Shown: one piece after another, positions 52,419-61,816 of the stretch
Layout of the letters: every line of letters starts with the position of its first letter
How positions within the stretch are numbered: the stretch's first letter is position 1
Notes under the pieces: generated by a model
The model's input: the letters and a program-made list of their open reading frames with translations, nothing else
The model's database searches: none
What the model was told of the DNA's origin: nothing
NCBI RefSeq assembly: GCF_009674805.1
Contig: NZ_WKKI01000003.1
Span: 62,001-126,000, forward strand
Length of the DNA: 64,000 nt
Direction of reading: 5' to 3'
Source: Metabacillus lacus
GTDB lineage: Bacteria; Bacillota; Bacilli; Bacillales; Bacillaceae
Made by a program: the position numbers and the translations under genes

Positions 52419-53041
52419 TATACACCTGCCAATCCTAATAGATATACTCCTGTGAATACGAAGATCCACACAACATCAAGGAAATGCCAATATAGACTAG
52501 AGATAAAAACTTTTCTTGCGGTATCAGGCGTGATTCCTCTTTGCCATACCTGTATTAGGATGAGGATGATCCAGCCGATACCCAGTGTAACGTGAAGCCC
52601 GTGCGTTCCGGTGAGAACAAAGAAAGCAGACCAGTATGCACTTGTTTGAAGCGTAGCCCCTTCATGAATATAATGAACGAACTCGTAAACTTCCATTCCG
52701 AGGAAGCCCGCTCCAAGAAGCAATGTGATAGCCATCCAGATGATGAGGCCTCTCTGGTTGTTTCTTCTCATTTCATGGATTGCAAGGCCGCACGTAAAGC
52801 TGCTTGTTAAAAGCAGCATTGTCATGATGAGTACGCCTTGAGCTTCGAACAGTTCAATTGGCTTGATGCCGCCTGCAGTCCTGTGAATCAGGACAAAGTA
52901 GGTGGCAAACAAAGTGGAGAACAGCGCTATCTCCGCACCAAGGAACATCCAGAAGCCAAGAATATTTAATCTGCCGGTTTCAGATTGATATTCTAAGGGC
53001 GTGTCAGGACTATGATTTTCATTGTGATTTGCATATTCCAT
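52418..53041 (-). CDS. qoxC: Cytochrome aa3 quinol oxidase subunit III
   Basis: 207 residues, five transmembrane helices. Subunit III pattern: LNILGFWMFLGAEIALFSTL, FGMEVYEF-type EVYEFVHYIHEGATLQTSAY, and TGTHGLHVTLGIGWIILILI with the conserved HGLHV. It stabilises the oxidase and supports proton uptake. The start follows AAGGAGGCGTGAACA. It lies 13 bases downstream of qoxB. Confidence 0.96.
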   Translation of the reverse strand: MEYANHNENHSPDTPLEYQSETGRLNILGFWMFLGAEIALFSTLFATYFVLIHRTAGGIKPIELFEAQGVLIMTMLLLTSSFTCGLAIHEMRRNNQRGLIIWMAITLLLGAGFLGMEVYEFVHYIHEGATLQTSAYWSAFFVLTGTHGLHVTLGIGWIILILIQVWQRGITPDTARKVFISSLYWHFLDVVWIFVFTGVYLLGLAGV

Positions 53042-53054
53042 TGTTCACGCCTCC

Positions 53055-55010
53055 TTATACAGATACTTTTTCTTCTGTTTCTTTTATTTCTTCTACGCTG
53101 ACATAGTAACCTTTGTCATAGTCAAATGATCTGATGATCATGCATACGAATGTTCCGATGAGACCAAGAATGGCCATCCACCAGATAGAGAATACAAGTG
53201 CAAAACCAGAGATGAACAGGAAGAGTGACATCACAATCGGTACACCTGCATTGCTAGGCATATGAATCGGTTTGTACTCGACAGGACGCTTTCCATTCAC
53301 TTTTTCATCTTGCTTGATTTTCCAGAATGCATCAAGGCTCTTTACTTCCGGCGTTACTGCAAAGTTATAGTGCGGCGGAATAGCTGATGTTGTCGCCCAC
53401 TCAAGTGTGCGCCCATCCCAAGGATCTCCTGTTTGGTCGCGCTCCGCATAACGTGCACTCCAGTAGATGTTGTAAACAAATACAACAAATCCTACTGCCA
53501 TTCCAACTGCTCCGATAGAAATAATGATGTTCATTGTTGTCCAGCCGTCTGTCTCTGCATACGTATGAATACGGCGAGGCATACCAGCAAGACCAAGGAA
53601 ATACATCGGGAAGAAGCAGACGTTAAATCCAATTGTAAACAGCCAGAAGCTGATTTTTCCAAGTCTTTCGTTCAGGCGGTGTCCGAACATTTTCGGATAC
53701 CAGTAAATCAAACCTGCGAAACATGCAAATACTGTCCCTGCAATCAGCACATAGTGGAAGTGAGATACCAGGAAGTATGTGTTGTGATACTGATAATCTG
53801 CCGCAGCCATTGCAAGCATAACCCCTGTAACCCCGCCAATTACGAAGTTCGGAATAAATGCCAATGCCCATAGCATCGCAGTTGTAAATCGTATCCGGCC
53901 CTTATATAAGGTGAAGAGCCAGTTGAATATTTTAACACCCGTAGGAATGGCAATGGCCATGGTTGTGATCGAGAAGACTGAGTTAACAGCTGCTCCCTGA
54001 CCCATCGTAAAGAAGTGATGGACCCATACAACGAAGCTCAGTGCTGAAATCGCTACGATAGAGATAACCATCGCTTTGTATCCGAACAGTGATTTTCTCG
54101 CAAAGGTTGCAATGATCTCTGAGAAGATACCAAAAGCAGGAAGAATAACAATATAAACTTCAGGATGTCCCCAAATCCAGAACAAGTTGACCCAGAGCAT
54201 CGGCATACCGCCGTCTGCCAGGGTAAAGAAGTTGGCTCCAAACAATCGGTCAAAAGTCATAAGTGCTAATGCAACAGTTAATACAGGGAAAGCGAAAATA
54301 ATAATCAAGCAAGTGATCAGCGTAGTCCATGTAAACATAGGCATACGCAGCATTGTCATACCCGGTGCTCTCATTTTCAAAATGGTTACAAGGAAGTTAA
54401 TCCCTGTTAAAAGCGTACCAATACCTGAAAGCTGAAGTCCAAGCAGATAATAGTTTTGTCCCGGACCAGGGCTCAGTTCATTACCGGCAAGCGGCATATA
54501 GCTGGACCAGCCTGCTGAAGGCGATCCGCCGAATACGAATGAAATGTTGAACAGCATTGCCCCGAAAAAGAAAGTCCAGAAGCTCAGGGAGTTAATAAAC
54601 GGATACGCTACGTCCCTCGCACCTATCTGCAGAGGAACAACAACGTTCATTAATCCAATCAGGAACGGCATCGCCATAAAGATAATCATGATGGTTCCGT
54701 GAGTGGTGAAAATTTCGTTGTAATGCTGGGAATTCAGAAACTCAGCTTCGGGCAATGTCAGCTGAACACGCATCAGCATGGCATCTACACCGCCGCGGAA
54801 AAGCATCAAAATCGCAGCAATAATGTACATGACACCTAGTTTTTTATGGTCAACAGTTGTGAGCCATTCTGTCCACAGCCATTTCCACTTTTTAAAATAT
54901 GTGAGCACAAAGATAAGCCCGATGGTTGTCAGCGCAATAGAAACTTGCGCACCAAGGATAAGCGGGTCATCTAGGATGAGGTTATCTTTGATAAAATCAA
55001 ATAATGCCAC
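53055..55010 (-). CDS. qoxB: Cytochrome aa3 quinol oxidase subunit I
   Basis: 651 residues, about 14-15 transmembrane helices; start GTG 55010 behind AAGGGGGG. Catalytic subunit with low-spin heme and the heme-CuB centre reducing O2 to water with proton pumping. Ligand motifs: [13 protein letters not shown] (heme a His), [17 protein letters not shown] (CuB His and cross-linked Tyr), [10 protein letters not shown] (two CuB His), and [15 protein letters not shown] (both heme His). The qox type is shown by the long N-terminus and partner subunits. Second gene of the operon. Confidence 0.97.
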   Translation of the reverse strand: MALFDFIKDNLILDDPLILGAQVSIALTTIGLIFVLTYFKKWKWLWTEWLTTVDHKKLGVMYIIAAILMLFRGGVDAMLMRVQLTLPEAEFLNSQHYNEIFTTHGTIMIIFMAMPFLIGLMNVVVPLQIGARDVAYPFINSLSFWTFFFGAMLFNISFVFGGSPSAGWSSYMPLAGNELSPGPGQNYYLLGLQLSGIGTLLTGINFLVTILKMRAPGMTMLRMPMFTWTTLITCLIIIFAFPVLTVALALMTFDRLFGANFFTLADGGMPMLWVNLFWIWGHPEVYIVILPAFGIFSEIIATFARKSLFGYKAMVISIVAISALSFVVWVHHFFTMGQGAAVNSVFSITTMAIAIPTGVKIFNWLFTLYKGRIRFTTAMLWALAFIPNFVIGGVTGVMLAMAAADYQYHNTYFLVSHFHYVLIAGTVFACFAGLIYWYPKMFGHRLNERLGKISFWLFTIGFNVCFFPMYFLGLAGMPRRIHTYAETDGWTTMNIIISIGAVGMAVGFVVFVYNIYWSARYAERDQTGDPWDGRTLEWATTSAIPPHYNFAVTPEVKSLDAFWKIKQDEKVNGKRPVEYKPIHMPSNAGVPIVMSLFLFISGFALVFSIWWMAILGLIGTFVCMIIRSFDYDKGYYVSVEEIKETEEKVSV

Positions 55011-55027
55011 TGGGTTTCCCCCCTTTT

Positions 55028-56017
55028 TTAGTGAGAATGTTCATGATCTCCCTCTTCGGAGTTTTCATGTCTGTCATGTTCTTCTCTTGTTTTTATGTCG
55101 TCCATATCTGTGCGGTCCTCATCCTTGCCTTTTCCATGAGGATCCACATGAACACCATGCTTGTCACGCGCGTTCATTGCATATTCAGCATCATGCGCAT
55201 GATCCACAAAGTCTAAGTGTGTGGAAGAGAATGTATGAAGTCCTGTCTCGCCCGGAAGCATAAACAGTTCATATTGATCTTCAGTCAGTTCAGGCGCAGT
55301 TGCCTGTGTTTCTTCTACCCATGCCTCGAATTCATCCTCAGGCTTTGCGGTTACTTCAAAGCGCTGACCGGAGAATCCCTGGCCGGTAAAGTTAGCATTT
55401 CGGCCCTGATAGACACCAGGCTCATCTGCTTGAAGATACAGCTGAGTTTCCATTCCTGACATGTTGTATTTTTGCCCGCCAAGCTGAGGAATCCATAAAG
55501 CAGCCATGGCATCAGCTGATGTTAAACGGAACAGAATTGGTCTTTCCGTCGGGATATTCAGGTAATTCACAGTTTCAATGTTTTCTTCAGGATAGCTGAA
55601 GACCCATTTCCAATCGACAGAAGTGGCATGGACTACTAACGGCTCTTTGTGGGCTGTCTCTTTAGGTGGTCCTTCCAAACTGTATATAACCTGTACAGTT
55701 GGTATTGATAAAGCGATAACAATGATAACAGGTATCACTGTCCAGACAATCTCAAGAATCTTGCTGCCTTCCATTTCAGGCGGCTCATATGCCATATTGT
55801 CGGGACGCTCGCGGTATTTGAAAACAATAAATGTAAAGAGAACAAAAACCACAATGACAATAAACAGCATAAAATAAATGGACAGCATAATTAAATCTTT
55901 CTGCTGTGCTGCAACTGGCCCCTTTGGATCAAGCACAGCCATGCTGCTGCATCCTCCAAGCAGAAATACTGAAAGCACCATGCTCAGCATGATAAATTTC
56001 CTATATAACTTATACAC
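55028..56017 (-). CDS. qoxA: Cytochrome aa3 quinol oxidase subunit II
   Basis: 329 residues, start GTG 56017. Lipoprotein signal with lipobox LLGGC (Cys23), two transmembrane helices (about 45-65 and 85-105) and an extracellular cupredoxin domain (about 120-250). CuA cysteines are absent, as expected for a quinol oxidase (the equivalent region reads [10 protein letters not shown]). The C-terminal 60 residues are His/Asp/Glu-rich ([18 protein letters not shown], ending HEHSH), a possible metal-binding tail. First gene of qoxABCD; the promoter lies in the 490-base gap shared with the divergent nox gene. Confidence 0.96.
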   Translation of the reverse strand: MYKLYRKFIMLSMVLSVFLLGGCSSMAVLDPKGPVAAQQKDLIMLSIYFMLFIVIVVFVLFTFIVFKYRERPDNMAYEPPEMEGSKILEIVWTVIPVIIVIALSIPTVQVIYSLEGPPKETAHKEPLVVHATSVDWKWVFSYPEENIETVNYLNIPTERPILFRLTSADAMAALWIPQLGGQKYNMSGMETQLYLQADEPGVYQGRNANFTGQGFSGQRFEVTAKPEDEFEAWVEETQATAPELTEDQYELFMLPGETGLHTFSSTHLDFVDHAHDAEYAMNARDKHGVHVDPHGKGKDEDRTDMDDIKTREEHDRHENSEEGDHEHSH

Positions 56018-56362
56018 GAAGGTTCACCATCCTTCCCGGATTTTCTCCAAAAAAATTAAGTAGATTCATAGCAGTAAAAAATGTAAAAAAGACACAGTTA
56101 ACCACTAAGAGCATTTACCCTCACTTTACCAAAATAAACATGAACATAGAATGCCGAAAAAGAGTTGTCAAAAGTATTTCATAGATTAGTCACCTTTCGG
56201 ACAAAATTTGTTCATATTATTGTCAATAGATAGCATTACTGGAATATAAAGCGTTTAAGCTATCTCAAAATAATAAAGATGAAAATAAAAGCGATGCGGC
56301 TTTCTTACAAAAGTACTTGCAGAACCTTACTTATAATATACCGTAAACTCACGCACTTGTCA

Positions 56363-56378
56363 TGTGAAATAATTCACA
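56363..56378. promoter_or_regulatory. Rex/FNR-type operator 1
   Basis: TGTGAAATAATTCACA, perfect TGTGAA-N4-TTCACA palindrome, 10 bases upstream of the nox -35 box. Confidence 0.8.
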
Positions 56379-56387
56379 ATTTAGTCA

Positions 56388-56416
56388 TTGTTTTTTTACG
56401 CAGATTATCATATACT
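56388..56416 (+). promoter_or_regulatory. nox promoter
   Basis: TTGTTT, 17 bases, TATACT: a sigma-A-type promoter flanked by the three palindromes. Confidence 0.7.
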
Positions 56417-56432
56417 AAGTTTATCAACTAAA

Positions 56433-56448
56433 TGTGAATTGTTTCACA
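56433..56448. promoter_or_regulatory. Rex/FNR-type operator 2
   Basis: TGTGAATTGTTTCACA, 16 bases downstream of the -10, over the expected transcript start region. Confidence 0.8.
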
Positions 56449-56454
56449 AGTTTA

Positions 56455-56470
56455 TGTGAAGTTCTTCACA
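56455..56470. promoter_or_regulatory. Rex/FNR-type operator 3
   Basis: TGTGAAGTTCTTCACA, 22 bases (two helical turns) after operator 2. Confidence 0.8.
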
Positions 56471-56509
56471 AATTTAATTTACTATTAGAAAACAGGAGGT
56501 TTTATATAG

Positions 56510-57844
56510 ATGAAAGTAGCAGTTGTAGGTTGTACGCACGCAGGAACAGCAGCCATTATGAATACGGTGAAATTGTATCCGCAAGCAGAGATTACAGTAT
56601 ATGAAAAGAATGACAATGTCTCATTCCTGTCTTGCGGAATTGCTTTGTATGTTGGCGGAGTCGTAAAAGATCCACACGGCCTCTTTTATTCTTCTCCTGA
56701 ACAGTTAGAAAGTCTTGGGGTTAACATGAAAATGCAACATGAAGTTTCTTCTATTGATACTGATCAAAAAACACTTTCTGCGAAAAATCTTCAAACAGAT
56801 GAAGAAACGACGGATACCTTCGATAAACTGATTGTGACAACAGGCTCATGGCCAATCATGCCGAGAATTGAAGGAAGCTCTTTGAACAACATTGTGCTTT
56901 GCAAAAATTATGCTCACTCCCTTCATATTATCGAACGCGCCAAATCAGCCCGCCATATTACGGTTGTCGGTGCAGGCTATATTGGAATTGAGCTGGTGGA
57001 AGCATTTGAAATGAGCGGCAAAAAAGTGACTCTGATAGACAGCTCAGAGAGAATTCTAAACAAATACCTTGATGAAGAATTTACAGCACAAATTGAGAAG
57101 GATTTTACTGATAAGGGTGTGCAGCTTGCCCTGGGCCAGACAGTTACAAGCTTCAGCGGGAATGATTCTGGTTCTGTGAAAACAGTTGTCACTACTGCCG
57201 GAACATACGAAACAGATTTAGTTATTCTCTGCATCGGCTTCCGCCCGAACACCGGGCTGCTGAAAGGCCAGGTTGATATGCTGCCGAACGGTGCGATTAT
57301 CGTTGACGAATATATGCAGACCAGCAAAAAAGACGTATTTGCGGCCGGAGACAGCTGTGCTGTATTGTTTAATCCAACCGGCAAGCATGCCTACATTCCG
57401 CTTGCAACAAATGCAGTCAGAATGGGCACACTTACAGCAAGAAACCTTGTCGCTCCTACTACAAAGTATTTAGGAACGCAGGGAACGTCCGGTATTAAAA
57501 TATTCGATTTTAACATTGCTTCTACAGGTCTGACCGAACTTGCTGCTGCTGATGCAGGTATAATTGCAGAGTCCGTTATGATTGAAGATTCTTATCGTCC
57601 GGACTTTATGCCTGATAATGAGGATGTAAAATTGAAGGTTGTGTTTGAAAAGGACAGCCGCAGGGTGATTGGTGCCCAGGTGATGTCAAAAGCAGATCTG
57701 ACTCAATCTATCAACACATTGTCTGTGTGCATACAAAACAAAATGACTGTGGAAGATCTAGGATTTGTAGATTTCTTCTTTCAGCCGCATTATAACAAGC
57801 CATGGAATCTCCTCAATCAGGCAGGCTTGCATGCAATGCAATAA
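56510..57844 (+). CDS. nox: NADH oxidase (water-forming type) / CoA-disulfide reductase family
   Basis: 444 residues. FAD-dependent pyridine nucleotide-disulfide oxidoreductase: FAD site MKVAVVGCTHAGTAAIMNTV, redox Cys42 in VSFLSCGIALYVGG, NAD site TVVGAGYIGIELVEAFEMSG, second FAD motif DVFAAGDSCAVLFNPTGKHA. Single-Cys42 enzymes of this kind (Nox-2) reduce O2 to water with NADH, regenerating NAD+; coenzyme A disulfide reductases look similar, so specificity is not certain. The start follows CAGGAGG. Rex-type operators in its promoter argue for the NADH oxidase role. Confidence 0.9.
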   Translation: MKVAVVGCTHAGTAAIMNTVKLYPQAEITVYEKNDNVSFLSCGIALYVGGVVKDPHGLFYSSPEQLESLGVNMKMQHEVSSIDTDQKTLSAKNLQTDEETTDTFDKLIVTTGSWPIMPRIEGSSLNNIVLCKNYAHSLHIIERAKSARHITVVGAGYIGIELVEAFEMSGKKVTLIDSSERILNKYLDEEFTAQIEKDFTDKGVQLALGQTVTSFSGNDSGSVKTVVTTAGTYETDLVILCIGFRPNTGLLKGQVDMLPNGAIIVDEYMQTSKKDVFAAGDSCAVLFNPTGKHAYIPLATNAVRMGTLTARNLVAPTTKYLGTQGTSGIKIFDFNIASTGLTELAAADAGIIAESVMIEDSYRPDFMPDNEDVKLKVVFEKDSRRVIGAQVMSKADLTQSINTLSVCIQNKMTVEDLGFVDFFFQPHYNKPWNLLNQAGLHAMQ

Positions 57845-57855
57845 CAATCACAACC

Positions 57856-57884
57856 AAAGCACCCGCTTCTTCGGGTGCTTTTTT
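57856..57884 (+). terminator. nox terminator
   Basis: AAAGCACCCG / CGGGTGCTTT stem followed by six Ts. Confidence 0.9.
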
Positions 57885-57995
57885 GTATGCTGTGTATGCT
57901 GTATAACTGCTGCTCCACTTCTCTTCTGTTTATCTGTGAAAAATTTTTACTTGCATTATGAAAACCCTTTTATTAGAATATAGTAGATTCAAATA

Positions 57996-58009
57996 TGCAA
58001 ACGGTTGCA
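57996..58009. promoter_or_regulatory. LacI-type operator upstream of the maltose PTS gene
   Basis: TGCAAACGGTTGCA, a near-perfect palindrome 63 bases before the start, matching the two operators of the amylopullulanase gene. Confidence 0.7.
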
Positions 58010-58071
58010 CTTGCAGCCTCTTTTTTTACTAGTTTATGAAATCGATTCCATATAAAGAAAGGAACATATTT

Positions 58072-59706
58072 ATGAAAAACTTACTCTCATTTGATTTTTG
58101 GCAAAAGTTTGGAAAAGCCCTGCTGGTGGTTGTCGCAGTGATGCCTGCTGCAGGTATTATGATCTCGCTTGGCAAATTGATTGGAATGTCAGGCGGAGAT
58201 TTAGCACTTGTGCAAACGATTGCGCGAGTGATGGAAGATATCGGCTGGGGTATTATCACGAATCTGCACATTCTGTTTGCTGTTGCAATTGGCGGTTCGT
58301 GGGCGAAGGAACGTGCCGGCGGAGCATTTGCAGCTTTGATTGCATTTATATTAATTAACAGAATTACCGGCGCTATTTTCGGCGTTAATAATGATATGCT
58401 TGCAGATTCTTCTGCAACCGTACAATCTCTATTCGGCCAGGAACTTGCCGTACAGGACTACTTTACTTCTGTGCTTGGCGCTCCCGCTTTGAACATGGGT
58501 GTATTTGTCGGAATTATAGCAGGTTTTCTCGGTGCCAACTTATTCAATAAATTCTATAACTATGATAAGCTTCCAGACTCACTGTCGTTCTTTAACGGAA
58601 AGCGCTTTGTGCCTTTCGTTGTTATTGGAGGAGCTGTTGTAACAGCTGTTGTACTCGCTCTGGTCTGGCCTTTTATCCAGGGTCTGCTGAATGATTTTGG
58701 CCGCTGGATTGCTACTTCACGCAATACTGCACCTGTTATTGCACCGTTTATTTTTGGTGCATTGGAAAGGCTGCTTCTGCCTTTTGGACTTCATCACATG
58801 CTCACCGTGCCGATGAACTATACAAACCTTGGAGGAACCTACACAATTCTGACAGGTTCAGGTGCAGGGCAGACAGTTGCCGGACAGGATCCTTTATGGC
58901 TCGCATGGATAGCGGACTTGAACAACTTCCTGGCTGCCGGTGACCTTAACAGCTATAATCAGCTGTTAAATGATGTAACTCCTGCCCGTTTCAAGGTGGG
59001 ACAGATGATTCTTTCTACGGCATCATTGCTGGGCCTTGCCTACGCAATGTATAGAAATGTAGACATTGATAAACGTAAAAAATACAAGTCTATGTTTTTC
59101 TCTGCAGGTCTTGCTGTATTTCTGACAGGTGTAACAGAGCCGATTGAATTTATGTTTATGTTTGCTGCCCCGGTTCTTTATGTGATTTATGCAGTCACTA
59201 CCGGACTGGCATTCGCCATTGTGGATATTGTAGATATCCGCGTTCACTCTTTTGGCATCATAGAGCTGTTAACTAGAACACCAATGATTATAAAAGCAGG
59301 GTTGTGGCTAGATCTTCTGAACTTTGTTCTTGCTTGTCTCGTGTTTTTCGGATTGAACTTTGCCATTGCCAACTTTATGATTAAGAAATTCAATTTCCCG
59401 ACTCCTGGGCGCAATGGAAATTATATTGAAGAAACTGAAGGCAATGGTAAAGCTGAGGTGAAAGCAGGCTCACAGGCTCCGGCTATTATTGAACTTCTGG
59501 GCGGCGCAGAAAACATTGTGGAAGTTGATGCGTGCATGACCCGACTGCGTGTCACTGTTAAAGATCCTGCCAATGTCGCTGGAGAAAAACAGTGGAAGGA
59601 AAACGGTGCACTCGGCCTTATTACGAAAGACAAAGGTGTTCAAGCAATCTACGGACCTAAGGCTGATGTTCTGAAATCAGATATACAGGATATTCTGGGG
59701 AATTAA
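58072..59706 (+). CDS. malP: PTS alpha-glucoside/maltose-specific IICB component
   Basis: 544 residues from ATG 58072 (AAAGGAAC). EIIC domain of the glucose-glucoside family about 1-430, ten hydrophobic segments, with AVMPAAGIMISLGKLIGMSG, GLHHMLTVPMNYTNLGGTY and GVTEPIEFMFMFAAPVLYVI. EIIB domain about 465-544 with the phosphorylated Cys488 in VDACMTRLRVTVKD. No EIIA domain, so it must borrow one (usually the glucose EIIA). It imports and phosphorylates maltose or a related disaccharide. The following mapP-like gene indicates maltose. Symbol by analogy with B. subtilis MalP. Confidence 0.88.
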   Translation: MKNLLSFDFWQKFGKALLVVVAVMPAAGIMISLGKLIGMSGGDLALVQTIARVMEDIGWGIITNLHILFAVAIGGSWAKERAGGAFAALIAFILINRITGAIFGVNNDMLADSSATVQSLFGQELAVQDYFTSVLGAPALNMGVFVGIIAGFLGANLFNKFYNYDKLPDSLSFFNGKRFVPFVVIGGAVVTAVVLALVWPFIQGLLNDFGRWIATSRNTAPVIAPFIFGALERLLLPFGLHHMLTVPMNYTNLGGTYTILTGSGAGQTVAGQDPLWLAWIADLNNFLAAGDLNSYNQLLNDVTPARFKVGQMILSTASLLGLAYAMYRNVDIDKRKKYKSMFFSAGLAVFLTGVTEPIEFMFMFAAPVLYVIYAVTTGLAFAIVDIVDIRVHSFGIIELLTRTPMIIKAGLWLDLLNFVLACLVFFGLNFAIANFMIKKFNFPTPGRNGNYIEETEGNGKAEVKAGSQAPAIIELLGGAENIVEVDACMTRLRVTVKDPANVAGEKQWKENGALGLITKDKGVQAIYGPKADVLKSDIQDILGN

Positions 59707-59709
59707 CAG

Positions 59710-60501
59710 ATGAAGCTGTTAACTTTAAACTGTCACTCCTGGCAAGAGGACGATCAGCTCAGCAAAATCAAGATTCTTGCGGAAAGTATTAAGGATCATG
59801 ATTATGATGTAATCGCCCTCCAGGAAGTCAGCCAGCATATTGAAGAGCCATTTTATGATAAACATATTCGAAAAAATAATTATGCTCTTGTCCTCCTAGA
59901 AGAGCTGCAGAACCTTGGCATTCATGACTATCAGCTCTCATGGGATGTTTCCCACATCGGATATGATGTGTATGAAGAAGGATCTGCTATTATTACAAAG
60001 CACCCCATCGTCCGGCAGGGTTCCTTCTTTGTTTCAAAAAACGAGAATATCTCTTACTGGAAAACACGCAAAGTCGTTTTTGCGGAAGTCGAGATTGAGA
60101 ATCAGCTCATGATGTTTTATTCGTGCCACCTCGGCTGGTGGAAGGATGATGAGGAACCTTTCCGCTATCAGGCTGACAGCCTGTTAAGGATGACGGATAC
60201 CGGGCAGCGCGCTTTTCTGATGGGCGACTTTAACAATAATGCATTTATCCGCGGTGAAGGGTACGATTATCTTATTCAAAAGGGCTTAACAGACACTTAT
60301 ACTGCCGCTGAAGACAAGGATGCAGGCATCACCGTAAAAGGCGAAATTGCAGGCTGGGATAGGAATAAGTCCAACCTGCGCCTGGATCTGATTCTTACGA
60401 ATATGCCTGCAGCAGTCTCCTACTCAAAAGTCATCTTTAATGGCATCAACAGAGAAGTGGTCTCAGATCATTACGGCGTTGAAACAAACATCATCTTATA
60501 A
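59710..60501 (+). CDS. mapP: Putative maltose-6'-phosphate phosphatase (EEP family)
   Basis: 263 residues of the endonuclease/exonuclease/phosphatase fold: KLLTLNCHSW with Asn7, VIALQEVSQ with metal-binding Glu39, SCHLGWW, LMGDFNNNAF, and the terminal VSDHYGVETN with the catalytic Asp-His. It starts three bases after the PTS stop, so it is co-translated. In Enterococcus faecalis such a protein beside a maltose PTS (MapP) dephosphorylates maltose-6'-phosphate so that maltose phosphorylase can use it; function here is inferred from that pairing. No phospho-alpha-glucosidase gene is nearby. Confidence 0.85.
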   Translation: MKLLTLNCHSWQEDDQLSKIKILAESIKDHDYDVIALQEVSQHIEEPFYDKHIRKNNYALVLLEELQNLGIHDYQLSWDVSHIGYDVYEEGSAIITKHPIVRQGSFFVSKNENISYWKTRKVVFAEVEIENQLMMFYSCHLGWWKDDEEPFRYQADSLLRMTDTGQRAFLMGDFNNNAFIRGEGYDYLIQKGLTDTYTAAEDKDAGITVKGEIAGWDRNKSNLRLDLILTNMPAAVSYSKVIFNGINREVVSDHYGVETNIIL

Positions 60502-60511
60502 ATGCACGTGC

Positions 60512-60548
60512 AAAGCAGCCTCTTCCACATCCGGAAGAGGCTGCTTTC
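60512..60548. terminator. Bidirectional terminator between mapP and the P-loop gene
   Basis: A perfect 15-bp stem AAAGCAGCCTCTTCC / GGAAGAGGCTGCTTT between convergent genes. Confidence 0.88.
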
Positions 60549-60550
60549 AA

Positions 60551-61657
60551 TTAGTATATGATTTGTTCCGCTGCCAGTCTTTCAAACTCTGAAGATATCT
60601 CTTCAGCAGCTTCATTCACACTTAAAAAATTCATTGAAGAGGTATAAATAGCTTCCACCTGATCATGAAGAGCTTTTGCCTCTGCCAGATAAAAAGTTCC
60701 CTGTTTCATTCTTTCAGCATATCTGCTGGAGATTTCCTTCAGCTGTACTGCAAATTTTTCATCTGTTCCCGGCAGGATCGCGAGGGCATACATATCGAGA
60801 ATTTCATCTCCCTCTCTTTCGGGGAAATACTCATGAGGAGCGGTACTGTCAAAAATGGCGATTCCCGCTTCCCTCAAGATCACCATGTCAAGGCTGTCAG
60901 GATCAAATCCGCAATGGTACACTTCCGTATCATAGCCTCTTTTTTCTGCCTCTGCTGCAATTTTCTTTAACATCGTAGACTTCCCGGATCCAGGGCGCCC
61001 TTTGATGAATATCCTTCTCTGCACATCTTCAGTCAGATTAGGCACATAATCCACCGCTCCTCTTGAAGTAGCCGCTCCTAAAAAGCGATGAATCACCTTC
61101 GCCTTCTTGTTCAAATTTTCTTCCTGAAAAAATTCTGATAGAAGCTTTTGTGTAAGAAGATTTGCCTTTTTAAAATTCATATTTTCTATAAAAATCTTTT
61201 CCCAATCATCATGTATTCTTAAAGCCTGTGAAAACTCATGATATGCACTTTGATATGAGGATTGAATATTTTCTCTCAGCGCAAGAAGCTCCTTCTTGTG
61301 CTTTCTCAATTCAGAAGAATTCCAGCCTGCTCCCAGATTGATATATTCCTCAATAGCTCCAGGAACTCTTGGCTCAATAATGTGAGGAGCTGTACCGTCT
61401 GCAACACCCGCCTGCAGCTGAGGAAGAAGAATGCCGTCAATAGATTCGTGATCAGATGAACAATGGATATATTCTACGTCAAAGCCTTTTTTACTCCAAG
61501 TTTCTCCCAGCTTTTTCATTAATGTAGACTTCCCAGTACCCGGACCTCCTTTTAAAATATACAGCCGCTGCAAAGGGTCCAAAGAAGAAGCATATAAACT
61601 GTGAAACCCCTTGGCTGTGTTACCGCTCGCAAAATAATGTCTGATTTTACCAGGCAA
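60551..61657 (-). CDS. Tandem P-loop NTPase of unknown function
   Basis: 368 residues from TTG 61657, six bases after AGAAGGGGTG; the longer frame from 61726 lacks a ribosome site. Two Walker A motifs: GGPGTGKST (about 37-45) and GRPGSGKST (about 219-227). Each is followed by a related segment (VEYIHCSSDHESIDGILLPQ and TEVYHCGFDPDSLDMVILRE) and a metal-like TAPH motif (GTAPHIIEPRVPG; STAPHEYFPE), so the protein is an internal duplication. It belongs to a Firmicute family of nucleotide-kinase-like ATPases (PRK06851-like, from memory). Cytoplasmic; substrate unknown. Confidence 0.8.
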   Translation of the reverse strand: MPGKIRHYFASGNTAKGFHSLYASSLDPLQRLYILKGGPGTGKSTLMKKLGETWSKKGFDVEYIHCSSDHESIDGILLPQLQAGVADGTAPHIIEPRVPGAIEEYINLGAGWNSSELRKHKKELLALRENIQSSYQSAYHEFSQALRIHDDWEKIFIENMNFKKANLLTQKLLSEFFQEENLNKKAKVIHRFLGAATSRGAVDYVPNLTEDVQRRIFIKGRPGSGKSTMLKKIAAEAEKRGYDTEVYHCGFDPDSLDMVILREAGIAIFDSTAPHEYFPEREGDEILDMYALAILPGTDEKFAVQLKEISSRYAERMKQGTFYLAEAKALHDQVEAIYTSSMNFLSVNEAAEEISSEFERLAAEQIIY

Positions 61658-61796
61658 TATAAGCACCCCTTCTGTTTTGTAAGATAATCTACAGTATGCA
61701 GCAGGGGGCGATGGGTGAATGCCCAAGATACCATAAGGAAGCCTGTATCTGGAAGTCTAGGAATTATTTCCTCATCCACTCTGTTTTGGCGCAAAA

Positions 61797-61816
61797 TAAA
61801 AAGCCCCTGCGGAGCT
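61797..61816 (-). terminator. liaFSR terminator
   Basis: AGCTCC-GCA-GGGGCT stem with five Ts on the minus strand, directly after liaR. Confidence 0.65.

Noticed and set aside
53433..53873. 146-residue plus-strand ORF
   Set aside because: Antisense to qoxB heme-ligand region; coding pressure lies on the other strand.
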